Assembly: GCA_028554755.1 (NCBI GenBank) | Contig: JAPTOF010000016.1 | Location: 4,315,001-4,379,000, forward strand | Length of the DNA: 64,000 nucleotides | Direction: 5' to 3' | Origin: Cordia subcordata | Lineage: Eukaryota; Streptophyta; Magnoliopsida; Boraginales; Cordiaceae | Shown: in pieces, positions 47,390 through 60,100 of the stretch | Layout: each line of letters starts with the position of its first letter | How positions within the stretch are numbered: the first letter of the stretch is position 1 | The notes under the pieces: model-generated | Databases searched by the model: none | What the model saw: only the letters and a program-made list of their open reading frames with translations | Told to the model about the DNA's origin: nothing | Made by a program: the position numbers and the translations under genes

Positions 47390-48670
47390 TGTTAGTTAAA
47401 TATTCATTATTGATTTTGATGATGAAAATATATATATGCGTTATTTAACTAAATAGCTTCTTGTGAAAATGAGATGTCATCAATATGAAGCTTAGAAAGA
47501 TATGAAGATGTGCAAAAGGGTTATTTGAAGAAGAGAAAAGATGAGAAGGCATAAGGAGGAGAAGAGAAGACATAAAGGGTACCGGATTTATTTTTATTCT
47601 TGCTCTTTTTGTGAAATGCCTATATATTGTGTGGACTTGGCTCAAAATATTTTTCTTTGTCATTGGAAAAATTTTTCAAGTATTACACTTTTGAAAATAA
47701 CATATGCACAAATGTATTTGAATGCACACATTGAGATAAAATAAGTTTTTGGGGTGTTTTTATTCACAACATGCATTTACATAGTTATTCAAAATAACTT
47801 GGAGTTGTGAAAATGCACTTGAATTTGTTTTTCTGCAAAATCTGGCTTTACTTCACATTCGAGTGGCGGACCCCTGGCCGATCGGTGACACAGGTGATCG
47901 CGACCTAATCGAGAGGTGAAGGAAAAGTGGACCCTAGCATGTCGGCCAGGCTAAGGCGTTCGGCCTAGTCGAGAAGGAGAAGGGCAAGCGGACGACCAAG
48001 CGGTTGACTGCGAGCGATCGTAATAAATGCACTAGCCGTTTATTACCGTTACGTAAAAATCTTCATCCTTCTTCACCTACCAAATCCCTAACCCCCAAAT
48101 ATCTTTAAATACTCATTCAAATACACTTTCTAAACATCAATTGAAGTGTGCAAAAGTGTTTATCATCATTCAATCCATCTTTGAACCATTCTTGCAATAT
48201 ATTTGAGCTTTCAAGAGCTTGTTCTTTCTCTTCTTGAGGAAGATTTTAGATTCAATCTCTTTTCAATCTTGAGTATGTACACACTTTTAATCATTGTGAG
48301 ATATATCCATTTAAGCTTGTAAAGTGTGAGGAAATCCTATAGAGAGAATCTCTTGGGTTCTTTGAAGTAAGACTTCAAAGAGGTTGTAAAGAACTTGGTT
48401 TGTACTTCACCAAGTTTTGAAGAAGCATTTTAGTGGAAAGCTTTGAAGTCCTAAGGGAAGATTCCTTGGGCGGTGGACGTAGGCTTGGCCGAACCACCTT
48501 AAAATCGTTTGTCTCTCTTCTTCTTGCATCTCTATTTTTATTGTTCTTACCTTGCTTATCTTGTGTTTGATATATTGCTTGTTAGAAGTTGTAAATTTTC
48601 TGAAAATTTTAAAAAACGAAAATTAGTATTAATATCTTAATTCACCCCTCTTAAGATATTTGCACCCACA
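47390..48670 (+). mobile_element. solo LTR of a Copia-type retrotransposon
   Basis: 1281 bp with ends TGTTAG...CCCACA, flanked by a perfect 5-bp duplication AGTAG (47385-47389 and 48671-48675). The start (TGTTAGTTAAATATTCATTA) and the end region (GGCTTGGCCGAACCACC, then AATTCACCCCTCTTAAG) match the habit of large plant Copia LTRs. No internal gag-pol, primer site or second LTR is present, so the element was reduced by LTR-LTR recombination. The GC-rich patch at 47860-48020 lies in the putative U3 region. Orientation is assigned from the CACCCCTCT-type 3' end. Confidence 0.9.
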
Positions 48671-48675
48671 AGTAG

Positions 48676-51600
48676 TATGCCTTATTACTTGCAGTAGTCA
48701 GTTAAAGAGAATTATTCAATGTTTTTGATCCTTGAGCTAATAATTTTAGTATTTATGTTCACCTTGATGACAAAAACGCAATAATATGGAAAAAAGAAGA
48801 AAAAATAATAATAATTTAACAAGAAAGGGCAAGTAAATATCTGGTGGAGCAGAAAAATTGTGGGGGCTCACGTGCATTAAAAGTAAAGCAAAACATGAAA
48901 ACAATTGAGATCGATCCATGCATTGATGTGCTATATGTTAAAAGTCCTTGTTCTTATCCAATTTTTTAACTTTATCCTAGGATTTTTTTCATCTGGTTTT
49001 TTTTTTCCATCTAATTATTCTTATATTTCAATTCTATTAACCAAAAATTTAATATTAGAAGGAATTAGATTAGAAAATTACAAAGTTATAGATCTCATGA
49101 TGTATGAGTTATTTTAATATAGGTTCAAAGTTCCAATTTTTTTTTTACTATAATAAGTTATTATTCAGTAACTGAATTTTAACCTTTAAGAATAATCGTA
49201 TTATGACTTTTCAAGGCCAAACTAATTTTGTCTGTGAGGCAGTTTTCCTATTAATTTTAACAACTTTTGATGTGAACATGATGAAATGGGAATAGATGGT
49301 TATGAATTAGCATGGAGAAGAGATATAATTCAATAAACTTGGACATATGTAACTACTTATCAATAAAATATTGATCCAGAAACCATCTATTACTATTTAT
49401 CGGTTTCTTTAACATTTGTAATGCATATATATATGTATGTATGTGAATATATAACATGTGTAATATATATATATATATATATATGTCAATTTTATTTATT
49501 TGAACACTTATGGAGAAAAAAGATAGAAGTTCCTTATAGTTTATCATATAGTGTAAAAAATTATTCAAACCATGCTGATACTTTCTTTTTTTTTTTGTCT
49601 TTCATATTCTTTAAATTATCTTAATTCATGGAAGCATAGATTGTCTTTATTATACTGAAAAGAGTAGGTTGACTTGATGGTTTGATACAAAGATTTATAA
49701 GTTTTGATCGCCACGCATGGACGCACACAGAAGTTCTTGTTTTCTTATATTTATTTATGTACTTTTAGATAGGTAAAAAAAAAAAAGATTAATTATTCAT
49801 TACTAAAACAAATATTCATGAATAGTTGTAAAATTATTTATTATAATCCTATATAAAAAGATATTAAAGTGCTCATATAATTGAGTGAGAATTGTCCCAT
49901 AATATCATAACTTTATAAAGAAAATACAACTATTTTGTCTAAGTGCTCTTCTCTCTCGAATTTATTTAAACAAATAAAAGATAAGTTAGATCAAATCCTC
50001 GCAAATTATTTATGTAATTTAAGTATAATCGTATTAGTAATTAATAATTATTACATCTGATTCTTGCTTTTGAAATTTAATAACCTTAAAAGAAAGCAGG
50101 TCAATATAGAACAACTTTAATAATAATAACTTAGCATGACACCTTGAAATTTGACGTCATGCATCTTAAAATAATGTTAACTTTACGTTGACAGATTTGT
50201 TTCTTTTTGCCGAAAACAACACTACGAAACTAGACATCATTAAACTAACGTTAGCATTACGTGCAATATGCGGCAATTGTTAATGTTGACGTGGTCCTTT
50301 TTCTGATCTACATTAATTTCGAAGCACAGGTGTTAGATTGGTCCACCAACGCCAGACATTGCCTTCAACCCATTTTTATATTTCTTATATATTAGGGTTC
50401 GTTTAGTTTTTTTTTTTTTTCCTAATATTTTTTTTTAATTTTTTGAAAAATTAAAAATTTTGATTTAAAAAAATTAAAATAATTTTTTTTTCAAAATTTT
50501 AAATTTTTAAATCTACTTTAAGTACATATGAAAAAAAAGGATGTGCTTTTAAAAGAAAAAAGTGATTTTTCCTATATATATATTTAAAAAAAATGGACAC
50601 CCAAAAAGGCCCTTAACTTGCTAGACGTAGTAAGTTAGATATTGCAAACTTTTACCGCAACCCTCTACCCCTAATGGCATCTGCATCAGATCATTACTTT
50701 TGAAGAGAATAATTTTAACCACTTAAGTTACTTACTCACTCTATATATGCAGTTAATTTGATCAGTAGCTCATTTCAAATTGGAATAAAGGTAATTGTTA
50801 AAAGTGCTAATACTTAATCAACTTTTTGCATTGAATGGGCAAACAAAAATTAAATAAAATATATAACAAAGAATTCCAAACAAATGATTCCTTTTCATAT
50901 GATAAATTAAGAATTTTTAATAAGAGAAATAATGTTAATTATCAATTCCCAAAATAGTTATACTATAAAATTGTTCCTTTCTAATTTTCCTTGTTAATAT
51001 GTATCTCAATTTCAGTTGATCCATTTTTCACAAATGTAGCTTGCTACCCCATTTCCTATGTCATATCAACTTTTTCCAAGTGATAAAGATTGACGAATCC
51101 AATAAATCATGCAAGCTTTGTTTGTGTTGTGGAAGGTCCTTGACAGGCATAGTCAACCAAACCAATATATATGCTGATCAAACATTTGGATCAAGTGTAA
51201 ATAGTAATTCTTTTCTTTTTTTAGCTCTGCATTTTTTGGGTGAGGTTATGCTTTTTAGCATTTTTTAATAGATTGCCACTGACATTTTCTCCTATATTCA
51301 GCTTTTGTATTACATGCTGTAATAGTGAGTTAATAAATTTTTTAGATGTGGCAACATGTTGCATTGCATGCTTTAGTAGTCTAGTTCGATTAAGAGGCAA
51401 AAAATATTTGTAACATAGGTTTGAATTTGAACCTTTGATTATAATCAATTGCTACTCAACGTCTTTAGCTTGGGACAAGTTATTATTCTATCTGTCCACC
51501 TAATCTATGAAGATTGTGATTTCACTTATTAGAGTACTATGATTTCACTTATTAGAGTCAATTTAGTTGTACTTATACTGATTTACGACTAGTTCTTTTA

Positions 51601-52353
51601 ATCACTTCCCTCTTAATTATTGTTGTTCAATTCGGATAGTTTCATGTTGTGATGCCCATGCACATTAGTTTTGTATAATATTTGTGTTCAGTTTATAATA
51701 ACTTAAATTCATTACTACTTTACTATGATTATCATGAATTTAAATATTCAAATGAATACTAATTAAATTTAATATATTAATAAATTAATAGTCAAATCTG
51801 AATCATTACACAACGAGGACAGAAGGACCACACATAAAATTCCCCTACTCCCATGCCATGAATCATAAAATCAAGAAACTTCAATAGATGTGTTCCCTTT
51901 TCTCCTTCTGGGTCCATTATCAATTGAAACATGCCTTGAAAAGATAAACCTCTTAGATCAACAAACCGCCCTTCTGGTCATGACATGCATGTACATCATG
52001 CTAATTATTAATAATTATGTGCCAAGTTTTAGTTGGACCACAAATAGGGGTTTTCACTCCGAAGGGAATTTACACATCTAAACCCTACAATCGTTTTCCC
52101 TTCAATCGTATTGATTTCGCATGGGTTGTTTAGTTATTTTCATTCATTTTAAACCGTGCCATCTTAATCTCTTGGTTCTTTTTTATGCTTTGCCATTTAT
52201 ACTAAAGAAAGATGCGTAAGTTAATTCAACAGTAGTAAAATTACTTAGCAAGATAAGTTGTCTTTTACTATTAATAATAACACAACCAAAGTCTTAAGAT
52301 TCGACCCATAAAAGTGGAACCTACTAGAAGGAAAATATTTGTAATTGTGTTAG
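48676..52353. other. intergenic, AT-rich, no gene seen
   Basis: Short frames (48905-49117, 51041-51268, 51890-52081) show no domain. A TA microsatellite lies near 49463-49484. A MITE-like start (GGGTTCGTTTAGTTTTTTTT) near 50395 with matched A/T runs to about 50610 may be a further worn family member. The 52220-52330 stretch has AAGATTCGACCC, a possible SINE B-box. Confidence 0.45.
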
Positions 52354-52589
52354 GGCACATTCAGATTGACTTTTTTTAAAAATATTTTTTAGCAACCTTT
52401 TGAAAAAAAAATTTGAGAAGTTAAAAATTTTAGTTTTAAAAAAAAATTGTATGTGAACTTTTTTCAAAATTTTACCTTTTTTTGAAATCCAAGCCACATA
52501 GTTATTGCAAATATATATATATATATATATATATACACTTTTTTTAAAAAAGTATTTATTTTTGAAAAAAAAATCAATCCAAACATGCC
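52354..52589. mobile_element. MITE with GGCATGTTTGGATTGATTTT ends
   Basis: The left end GGCACATTCAGATTGACTTT and the inverted right end GGCATGTTTGGATTGATTTT match with a few changes. The core contains a long TA run (52510-52536). Same family as 24069 and 43614. Confidence 0.65.
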
Positions 52590-53239
52590 ATTCGAATAAG
52601 TTTTGACAAAATTAATATTTCAAGGAAAAAGGGTCAACCGATCAACATCAAATTACTGAAAAGCAAAATTTTGGATTCGTACAGGCGATAAGTTTATGTA
52701 CAAAGATAAATTCTACTAAATCTTAAGAAATTGACATAGTTGCCTGAAATTGTTGAGTAAAAAAAAATTGTTGCTATTTACTTTTGGATCTTCATTTTCA
52801 AAAGTAATGTTTTAAACAACTTATATATCTCGAAATAACAAACTTCTCCGATTTACAAAGGTAGTCTCCAGAATACATGCAATTATGATAAAACTTGAAA
52901 GTACCTTAAGATATAATTGTCACTTCTTAACTAGAAAAATTACTATTACTAAAACTAAAGTTGGGATCTAATCATCTACCATGCATATCTAACTCTAGAG
53001 AATTCATGAATTAATATCACATCATTCCCTATCATGATCAAATATTGTTTGTACTTAGAAGAGTCATCAATTTTCATGTGCCTGCATGATTGCGTGTATA
53101 AATATCTCTATATAAACCTATACTAGATGATATCTAACAGTATTCAGTTGAATACTTATAAACACTTAAAATAAAAAAGTATTTTAAAAAAACTTTATTT
53201 TGAGCGTTTATAAGTACCTAAACAAGCTTTGCCAAACAC

Positions 53240-53743
53240 CCTTTTAGGGGCAATTCATATTGTTTTTTTTCCCCCCAAGGAAATATACTTTTTTTTTTTG
53301 AAAGAAACACATCTTGTTCAGAATATATAATAGATTAAAAAAGGACACCAAAAGAATTGATTGTTGAGTCATATAAGGTAGAAAACTGGTCTCAAGTACA
53401 ATTCTAAGAGAAGGAATTGACCTAACTATTCTGACTGAAGAGAACAAACCATTCGACAAGGAAATTATGAAATTGCGGAGGCTTAGTTCAATTAAACTAT
53501 TATGTGTTGGAAACAAGCTATAACCCTTACTCCCAAGAATTATATTGAAGCACATAGTTGGTTGAAGATCACGAGATGTTTCGAATAAAAAATGTTATTT
53601 TTTTATTATATTTTAATTATTATATCAAGTATTTAAAATTTTAAACAAGTACTTGAATTAAATTTCAGAAAAAATTAGAATTTTGAGAAAATTTCAATTT
53701 CAACCTTCGTCAAATATTTTTAAAAAAATCAATTCAAATGAAC
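53240..53743. mobile_element. MITE-like element with non-repetitive cargo
   Basis: The left end (GGGGCAATTCATATTGTTTT) and inverted right end (GGTTCATTTGAATTGATTTT) resemble the family at 52354, but the middle ~280 bp (about 53300-53570) is of normal complexity. On the minus strand it gives an open frame of 103 codons (53555-53244) with [19 protein letters not shown] and VLETSFLPYMTQQSILL. I do not recognise the protein. It could be captured gene sequence. The left terminus is a weak match, so the element boundary is tentative. Confidence 0.4.
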
Positions 53744-55748
53744 CATTACTACACTATAAAAGCAAGATCAGTAAATCGAAAAAATGTTCTTTATCAAAAT
53801 AGAAAGTTAAAGGGCACTGTATAGCAGGAGTGATTAAAAGGGCAAAGTGAGAGCCATGATTGCTCAGCAATGGCAATTCCGCAATTTGAGGCAAAAGGCA
53901 AGGCGAATTTCGTAAGTTAAGAGACAGCTTTGGACCTCCCCATGCAAGTCCAGCTCATACATGCACTCATCACACTCTTCTTCCTCCCTCTTTACAAAAT
54001 TTTTGTTTGAATAGCAGAAACTTCAATCCACTCCATGCCAACTGTCCTGTCCCTTGGGCCCCATGCTTATTTAACAACTTTTAAGTCACATCGGTGAGTG
54101 CGATCCGTGCGATATACAGATTTCGATTAATAAGGACATTATTGAACTTTACATAATTAATAATATTAATGTTTATCATAAGTTTTTCATCATTTAGAAA
54201 AAAATGCTAACCAAAGAACTAATAGTAAACCAAAGAATTTGGCTTAGTTGCATGTGATTGTTTTAGATATTTATAAGCCTTTTGTAAAACTCAATGAGGA
54301 TTTTTTTTGGGGTGGGATGGGTAAATATTCCATTTAGTGTCTTGACAATTAAGTCTATTATCTTAAACTAAGATAAATTAGTCTGTTATCTTTAAAAATT
54401 TTGATGTCGTTAGTTAGGTAAAATATTGTAAAAAATAACAACTTGGCATGCAAAAAGAGGTCTTGCGTATACTATTCTTTCCATTTTTCACCCATCCAAC
54501 CTAATATGCAATTGTCTCGAAACCATTATTTCATGTCTATGTCACGAGTCCAAAATATAAAATTTTTTGATAACTTTATACATTAAGAACAACAGTGCCA
54601 TAAATTGTAAATAAATGTCTGGTTTGGTATGGTTTCAAACAAATGACATAATTGTCCAATTTTTTTTTTTAAAAAAATAATGAACTAAAAAGATTATTAA
54701 CACCTTTGATTAGTCAGGCCATCTGCAACAGTCCTTTCAATCCCCAAAACTATTACATTTAGGCTATGTTGGGCAAGAGTAATTTACTAATTATTAGTGT
54801 TTAGTGTTTTTGACCTAGTCAAAACACTATCTCCTCTAATTTTTATTGTTCAGTAAAAAAATATTTTAGTTAGTGTTTTGCATTTGAAATAATATTTGTA
54901 AGTAGTGTTTTTAAAAAGTTAATAATATTATCGTTCCAAATTATAATGTAGCGCTTAATTTTTTTTTGGCAATATTACTCTCTTTTTAATATTTTTTAGG
55001 CAATTATACTCTTTATCAATCTCTCGACATTTTTACATTTTATTTCACAAATATAAATCCAAAATAACATCGAAGATCAATTTCAATTTCTATCTTCATC
55101 AAACTATACTAAAAAGGTGTGTGTGTTACTCGTTCATTTATCATTTTCCTTTGACAAAATAAATTATCAATATCAATTAAAATGCTATTATAATAAAAAA
55201 TATTTTTTATAATATTGAAAGAATAATTTTATTATGCTTTACTAATAAAATATTTTTTTACATCATTTAACATTTATACATTGATCCAACAACTAATTTT
55301 ATCGAACTCATTTTGTTACATCAACCACTGAAACACCTATGTGCTAATAGTAACAATACAACAACCATCTGTTAGCCAAAATACAATCAACTACCTAAAT
55401 AACTATCAGTTACAAGAGCTAATTTTACCGAATAGCCCCTTAGAGGAACTATTGTTGTCAAAATACCATTAAACATATATTACATTTAAATGCATGTTAG
55501 AAATCTTTAAAATGGTATCATATATTATCAAATTCAAGTTAGTGTAGTGTGTGAAAGTTATTAGTCTAGAGAGGTAACTTTCGAACTATAACGTAAGTTT
55601 TCATCTTTCCCCATTTATAATTTATTAATAAAATCTAGTTAATGAACGTTGTTAACATTTTCTTACTGTTTAATTAACTAAAATTATTTTATCATATATC
55701 CTCCAATATTATTGATAATATAACGAGATTCGAAACCCATATTACAAA

Positions 55749-55792
<44 letters not shown>

Positions 55793-56100
55793 AAGTAAAA
55801 TAACTTGTAATTCGTACTGCCAAATGACGTTCTATATGGCAAGTTTTTCATAATTAATTTTTAATTAAATATATCTATTCTTAGATTAATTTTTTATTTT
55901 CTATCATTTATTCAATTCTATTCCCATAATAAATATTTTAATTTAATTAATATTATACTTTTCTTATTATTATTATTTTATTAATTCTATATTATATAAT
56001 TATTTAAATAATTATTTAATAAAATATAAAAATTATATAATTTTAATATATTTAATCATCCATATCGCACATGTCACACGACTTATATTTATATAACAAA
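53744..56100. other. intergenic, AT-rich, possible hAT-like element
   Basis: A block from about 54767 to 55440 begins GGCTATGTTGGGCAAGAG and ends ATTTTACCGAATAGCCCC, a short imperfect inverted repeat of the kind seen on non-autonomous hAT elements; I am not sure of it. A TA microsatellite lies at about 55755-55789. No gene seen. Confidence 0.35.
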
Positions 56101-57159
56101 ATCAACAAAATTTCAAGGATGCTCCACAATTTTCTTCTCTTTCGTCAGCTCTCTCTCACTCTCCTCTGTGTCTTCACCCACACGTATTGAACAGATGTGT
56201 ATAGATAGAAATGTACACTTCAACATAGTATAATCTACGAGTTGAACTGGAGGTAAATTTTGGCGTTCTTGATGTGTTATACGCACGTGTGTTGCAGCTG
56301 AAGAGCATCTTTTGTGTGAATTATTGTATCGATTGTGTTCCATGTTGCTGCTTCATCTGCATTTGCATGATTGCAATTTTGTTCTGATAACAAAATCTCT
56401 TCTTTTAGATGATTTCTTTAGTTTTTTCCATTTTCGGTGTTTTTATTTTTGAGTCATATCCAGATACATGGAAATTTTGCGTTTTCTAAAGCTAATTTTT
56501 GTTTTTTCAAGATTAATTTCTGTTAATTATGTTCTTTTGGTTTTGCCACTCCTGATATGTAACTAAATCTGCTTATGTAGTTAAATTGCCGTTTGATTAT
56601 AGTATAATGTGTTTGACTGACTAAAGTTAAACTGAAAATTATAATTATTGACTGGTTTTCTAGTTAATTAGTATATAATGTGTCTGTTGTGATTGAGCAA
56701 AAAAAAAAAAAAAAAAAAGAGGGAAAAATTCTATATTGCGTGTGACAGCCTACATAGCTTAGCATCATACTTTTCGGTTGAATTAGTTTTGCATTTCATT
56801 ATTAGATGGATATCTTCAAAATTGTAAAACTGACTGTTCAGAATTTAGTTACGGATTGTACTTTTAGGTGCCAAAAAGATTCGATTTTGTGATGTTGCTT
56901 CACCATTTGGAGATCAATGTTTTAACTGCAGGATATGCTAATTGCGTGCGGATTGCAGTAGTGGAGTTATTTGAGAAATAATAACTTTACTGAATTTTTG
57001 AGGCTAATTGTCTCAGGGAATTGAAGCTGCACTGGGGAAACTATATACGAGTTCTCATTGTTTACTTTACTGAATCCACGAGGCTGAGTGGTGAAAAGAA
57101 TTAAATGTTGCTTATACCAGTGTGCTGGTATTGATAGATTCAATTCTTTGTTCAAGGTG
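56101..57159 (+). other. probable promoter and 5' leader of the glycine-rich protein gene
   Basis: CT-rich sequence near 56130-56190 and a GC increase suggest a transcription start in this area. T-rich intron-like DNA runs from about 56340 to 56930, including an A run at 56700, and an acceptor-like CTGCAG ends near 56931. The leader is therefore probably spliced, but the exact exon ends are not fixed by the sequence alone. Confidence 0.4.
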
Positions 57160-60100
57160 ATGTGTCCAGTGCAATTCCGATGTTACCTTTGTTGGTGCAT
57201 CTTGTCCGGACATTTTCTCATTACTGCAATATCTACAAGTTTAGAATTGCATCGGGGTGAGCCAACGAGATCAGGAGAAGGATTACCCTGTAAAGTGAGA
57301 TCATTTTTAAATTATGGGTCTGAAAGCTGCTGTGTTGCTGACATTCCTGAATCTACATTGTCAATATCATTGAAGTCTTCTGTTTCTTGTGAGGACCTGG
57401 GAGGTGTTGGATCATTTAATACTACCTGTTTGGTTAGCACGGACCTGTATATAGACTCTGATATTTATGTCTTTGATATTGGGAGCTTGGAGATACTTTC
57501 TAATGTATCAATTATTTGTCCCGTTGAAGGCTGTACAATCCGTTTCAATTTATCTGGCAATGTCGAAGTGGGTCAGGATGCAAAAATAGTTGCTAGTACT
57601 GTCATATTTGGTGCAACCAATCTAACCATGCAACCTAATTCTACCATAAATACAACAGGTTTGGGGGGATCGCCGCCACCTCAGACTAGTGGGACACCTG
57701 TTGGCTATGATGGAGCTGGTGGAGGGCATGGTGGCCGTGGTGCGTCCTGCCAAAAAACTAATGAGACAAACTTCTGGGGTGGTGACGTTTATTCTTGGTC
57801 TACTTTGGCTACCCCATGGGCTTATGGAAGTAAAGGTGGTGGCACATCTGACGAGCATGAGTTTGGAGGAAATGGTGGTGGACGTGTTAAGCTTGATGTG
57901 AAGGACATTTTGTATTTAAACGGATCAGTAACTGCAGATGGTGGTGATGGAGGATCAGATGGTGGAGGAGGATCTGGTGGAAGCATCATTGTGAATGCTC
58001 AAAAGCTGTGAGTTACTGTCTGCTTGGTTTATTGATGTGATCTGAACCTTGTGTTCCAATTTTCTTTTCTAGAAAGCTGGCATATGCCCAAGGAACTAAA
58101 AAGAGACAACACCTATAGCCTGCATCTATATGTCTTATATCTAAAAATCTGGAGTTCTGCTGTATCTCATTTTTCAGGAAGGCAAATCTTACAAAATATA
58201 TTTGTGCTCTTCCAAACACTATAGATATTCTGACTCGTCGCTTCCCTAGAATGTTCTCTATTATCTCTGCAATGGAGGAATCATAATTTTGACTGAATAT
58301 TTAATTCATGCAGTGTGTTTATGCAATTAGATTTTGTCTTTTTGGTGGTGGTTTCATCTCACCCATTAAAGTGATAATGTTTGCTCACACAAAGTTGCAC
58401 TTGCATGTTCATATAATTTCATGAAGACATGGGCTTGCTCGTGAAACAAGTGCCTTTATACCATTTTGCATTCTAACTATCCCTTGTGGTGAAAATGGAT
58501 AGGAAGGGATTTGGTGTTATTAGTGCAGCGGGCGGGAGGGGATGGGGTGGAGGCGGAGGCGGAAGGATCTCATTGAATTGTTACAGCAAACAAGAAGATG
58601 TGGAAGTCACTATACATGGTTTGTATTGGTAGCACCTATATCTGGCAGTCTGTAGTACAAACTTCATTTCTGTATCAATTGCAATTTTTTTCCCTTCTTC
58701 TTTCTTGCACAAGAGTTTCAGTTTTCTTCTGACTTTAGTTCTTTCCTCTAGAATAAGGCAGAGCAGTTTGCTCCTGATATTCTGACATTATAAACTAGAT
58801 TATATGCATGTTCTTGTGTTACTGGTAACTTATGACTCACTAGGCATCCATGACTGCAAATAAGCATGTTTGAGGATCAGCTCAACTAAGTTTCTGAAGA
58901 TGAGGTGCACCGTGGATGTGTAATCACTCTTTGCTTGGGACGTATCCAAATGTTTTGACACATTCTGTACACAAAGAAATTGGAAAAACCGAACTTGAAG
59001 GGTCTGGAACTATTTTACAACAAGAAGATTACTCAGATGATATATATAAGTCTGCTTGACAAAGACAAGGGTTGTCATTGAACTGAAGGTGCTGATAAGC
59101 ATAAGTTGTATATGGGAGATATGGTGGGTCCAAAACTCAGTATAATATTATGAGAAAGTAAAAGAACGGAAAACTTCTGGTAAAATTTTTGTTACACCAC
59201 AATTTCAACTTACCTATACAAATATTATTTCTTAACATTATGGGTATAATGATGATATTGCCCTTTAATGGAGCCTAAGGTGAGGTATTTGCCTTAAGGT
59301 TTGAGCTCATGACTAATAGACCTCTATTTAAAAGCTAACAGCCTTTACGTCTATGAATCGAATTAGTTTTCTGTTTTAACTTGGTGATGTTGCAATAATG
59401 GTTAATTTTTTCCTTCTTCCTGGGTCAGTAACAGATCTCCAAATAGTACTTTGTGATGATTTGATGTTTTAAAGACATATAACTCATAGTTAAACGAAGA
59501 GACTTCCTGATAGGAAAGGTTTGCGTGATTAAATAATTGAGTAGCTCTGAAATGCCTACTGAACCAAATATGTGTAATATGTCTGATCATGCACTGAAGT
59601 TTGTTAATGTTATCTAATGAAAAACACATATTGATAAAAGCTTACAACTCACTTAGTTATTACTACCCAAATTTTCCCATGTGAGAACAACCCCCTTCAG
59701 AAAAGAAATGCAAAAAACTAACAAAGCACTCGTGGGTAGATGAGCAAGGAACAAGATAGATATGAGAATATGCATCTGTTATAAAGATAACTGCCTCCAG
59801 ACTACCAGGCATAGACCGAACAGGAGTTTCAGTCAAGTTTCTGGTCTATGTTTTATGTAAAAGTCTGAAATATTTGAAGTCAGTCATGTAGCTCCTATTT
59901 TGTTTGGGAACGAAAGACATGTATAACCTCCTACAATCGCTTAATCAACAGACAAGTTCCCTTCAGTTGAAAAGATTTCCCGTCTTACGATTTTAGAAAA
60001 TTGCTCGATTTATAATCTATCTTATTGTGCACCTATGTTCTGCCTTTCTTTCAAACATTTGCAGAGAAACAGATAACTTTGCTTATTATCAGTTAAAAAA

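Noticed and set aside
49421..49624. Plus-strand frame over a TA microsatellite
   Set aside because: Repetitive translation only.
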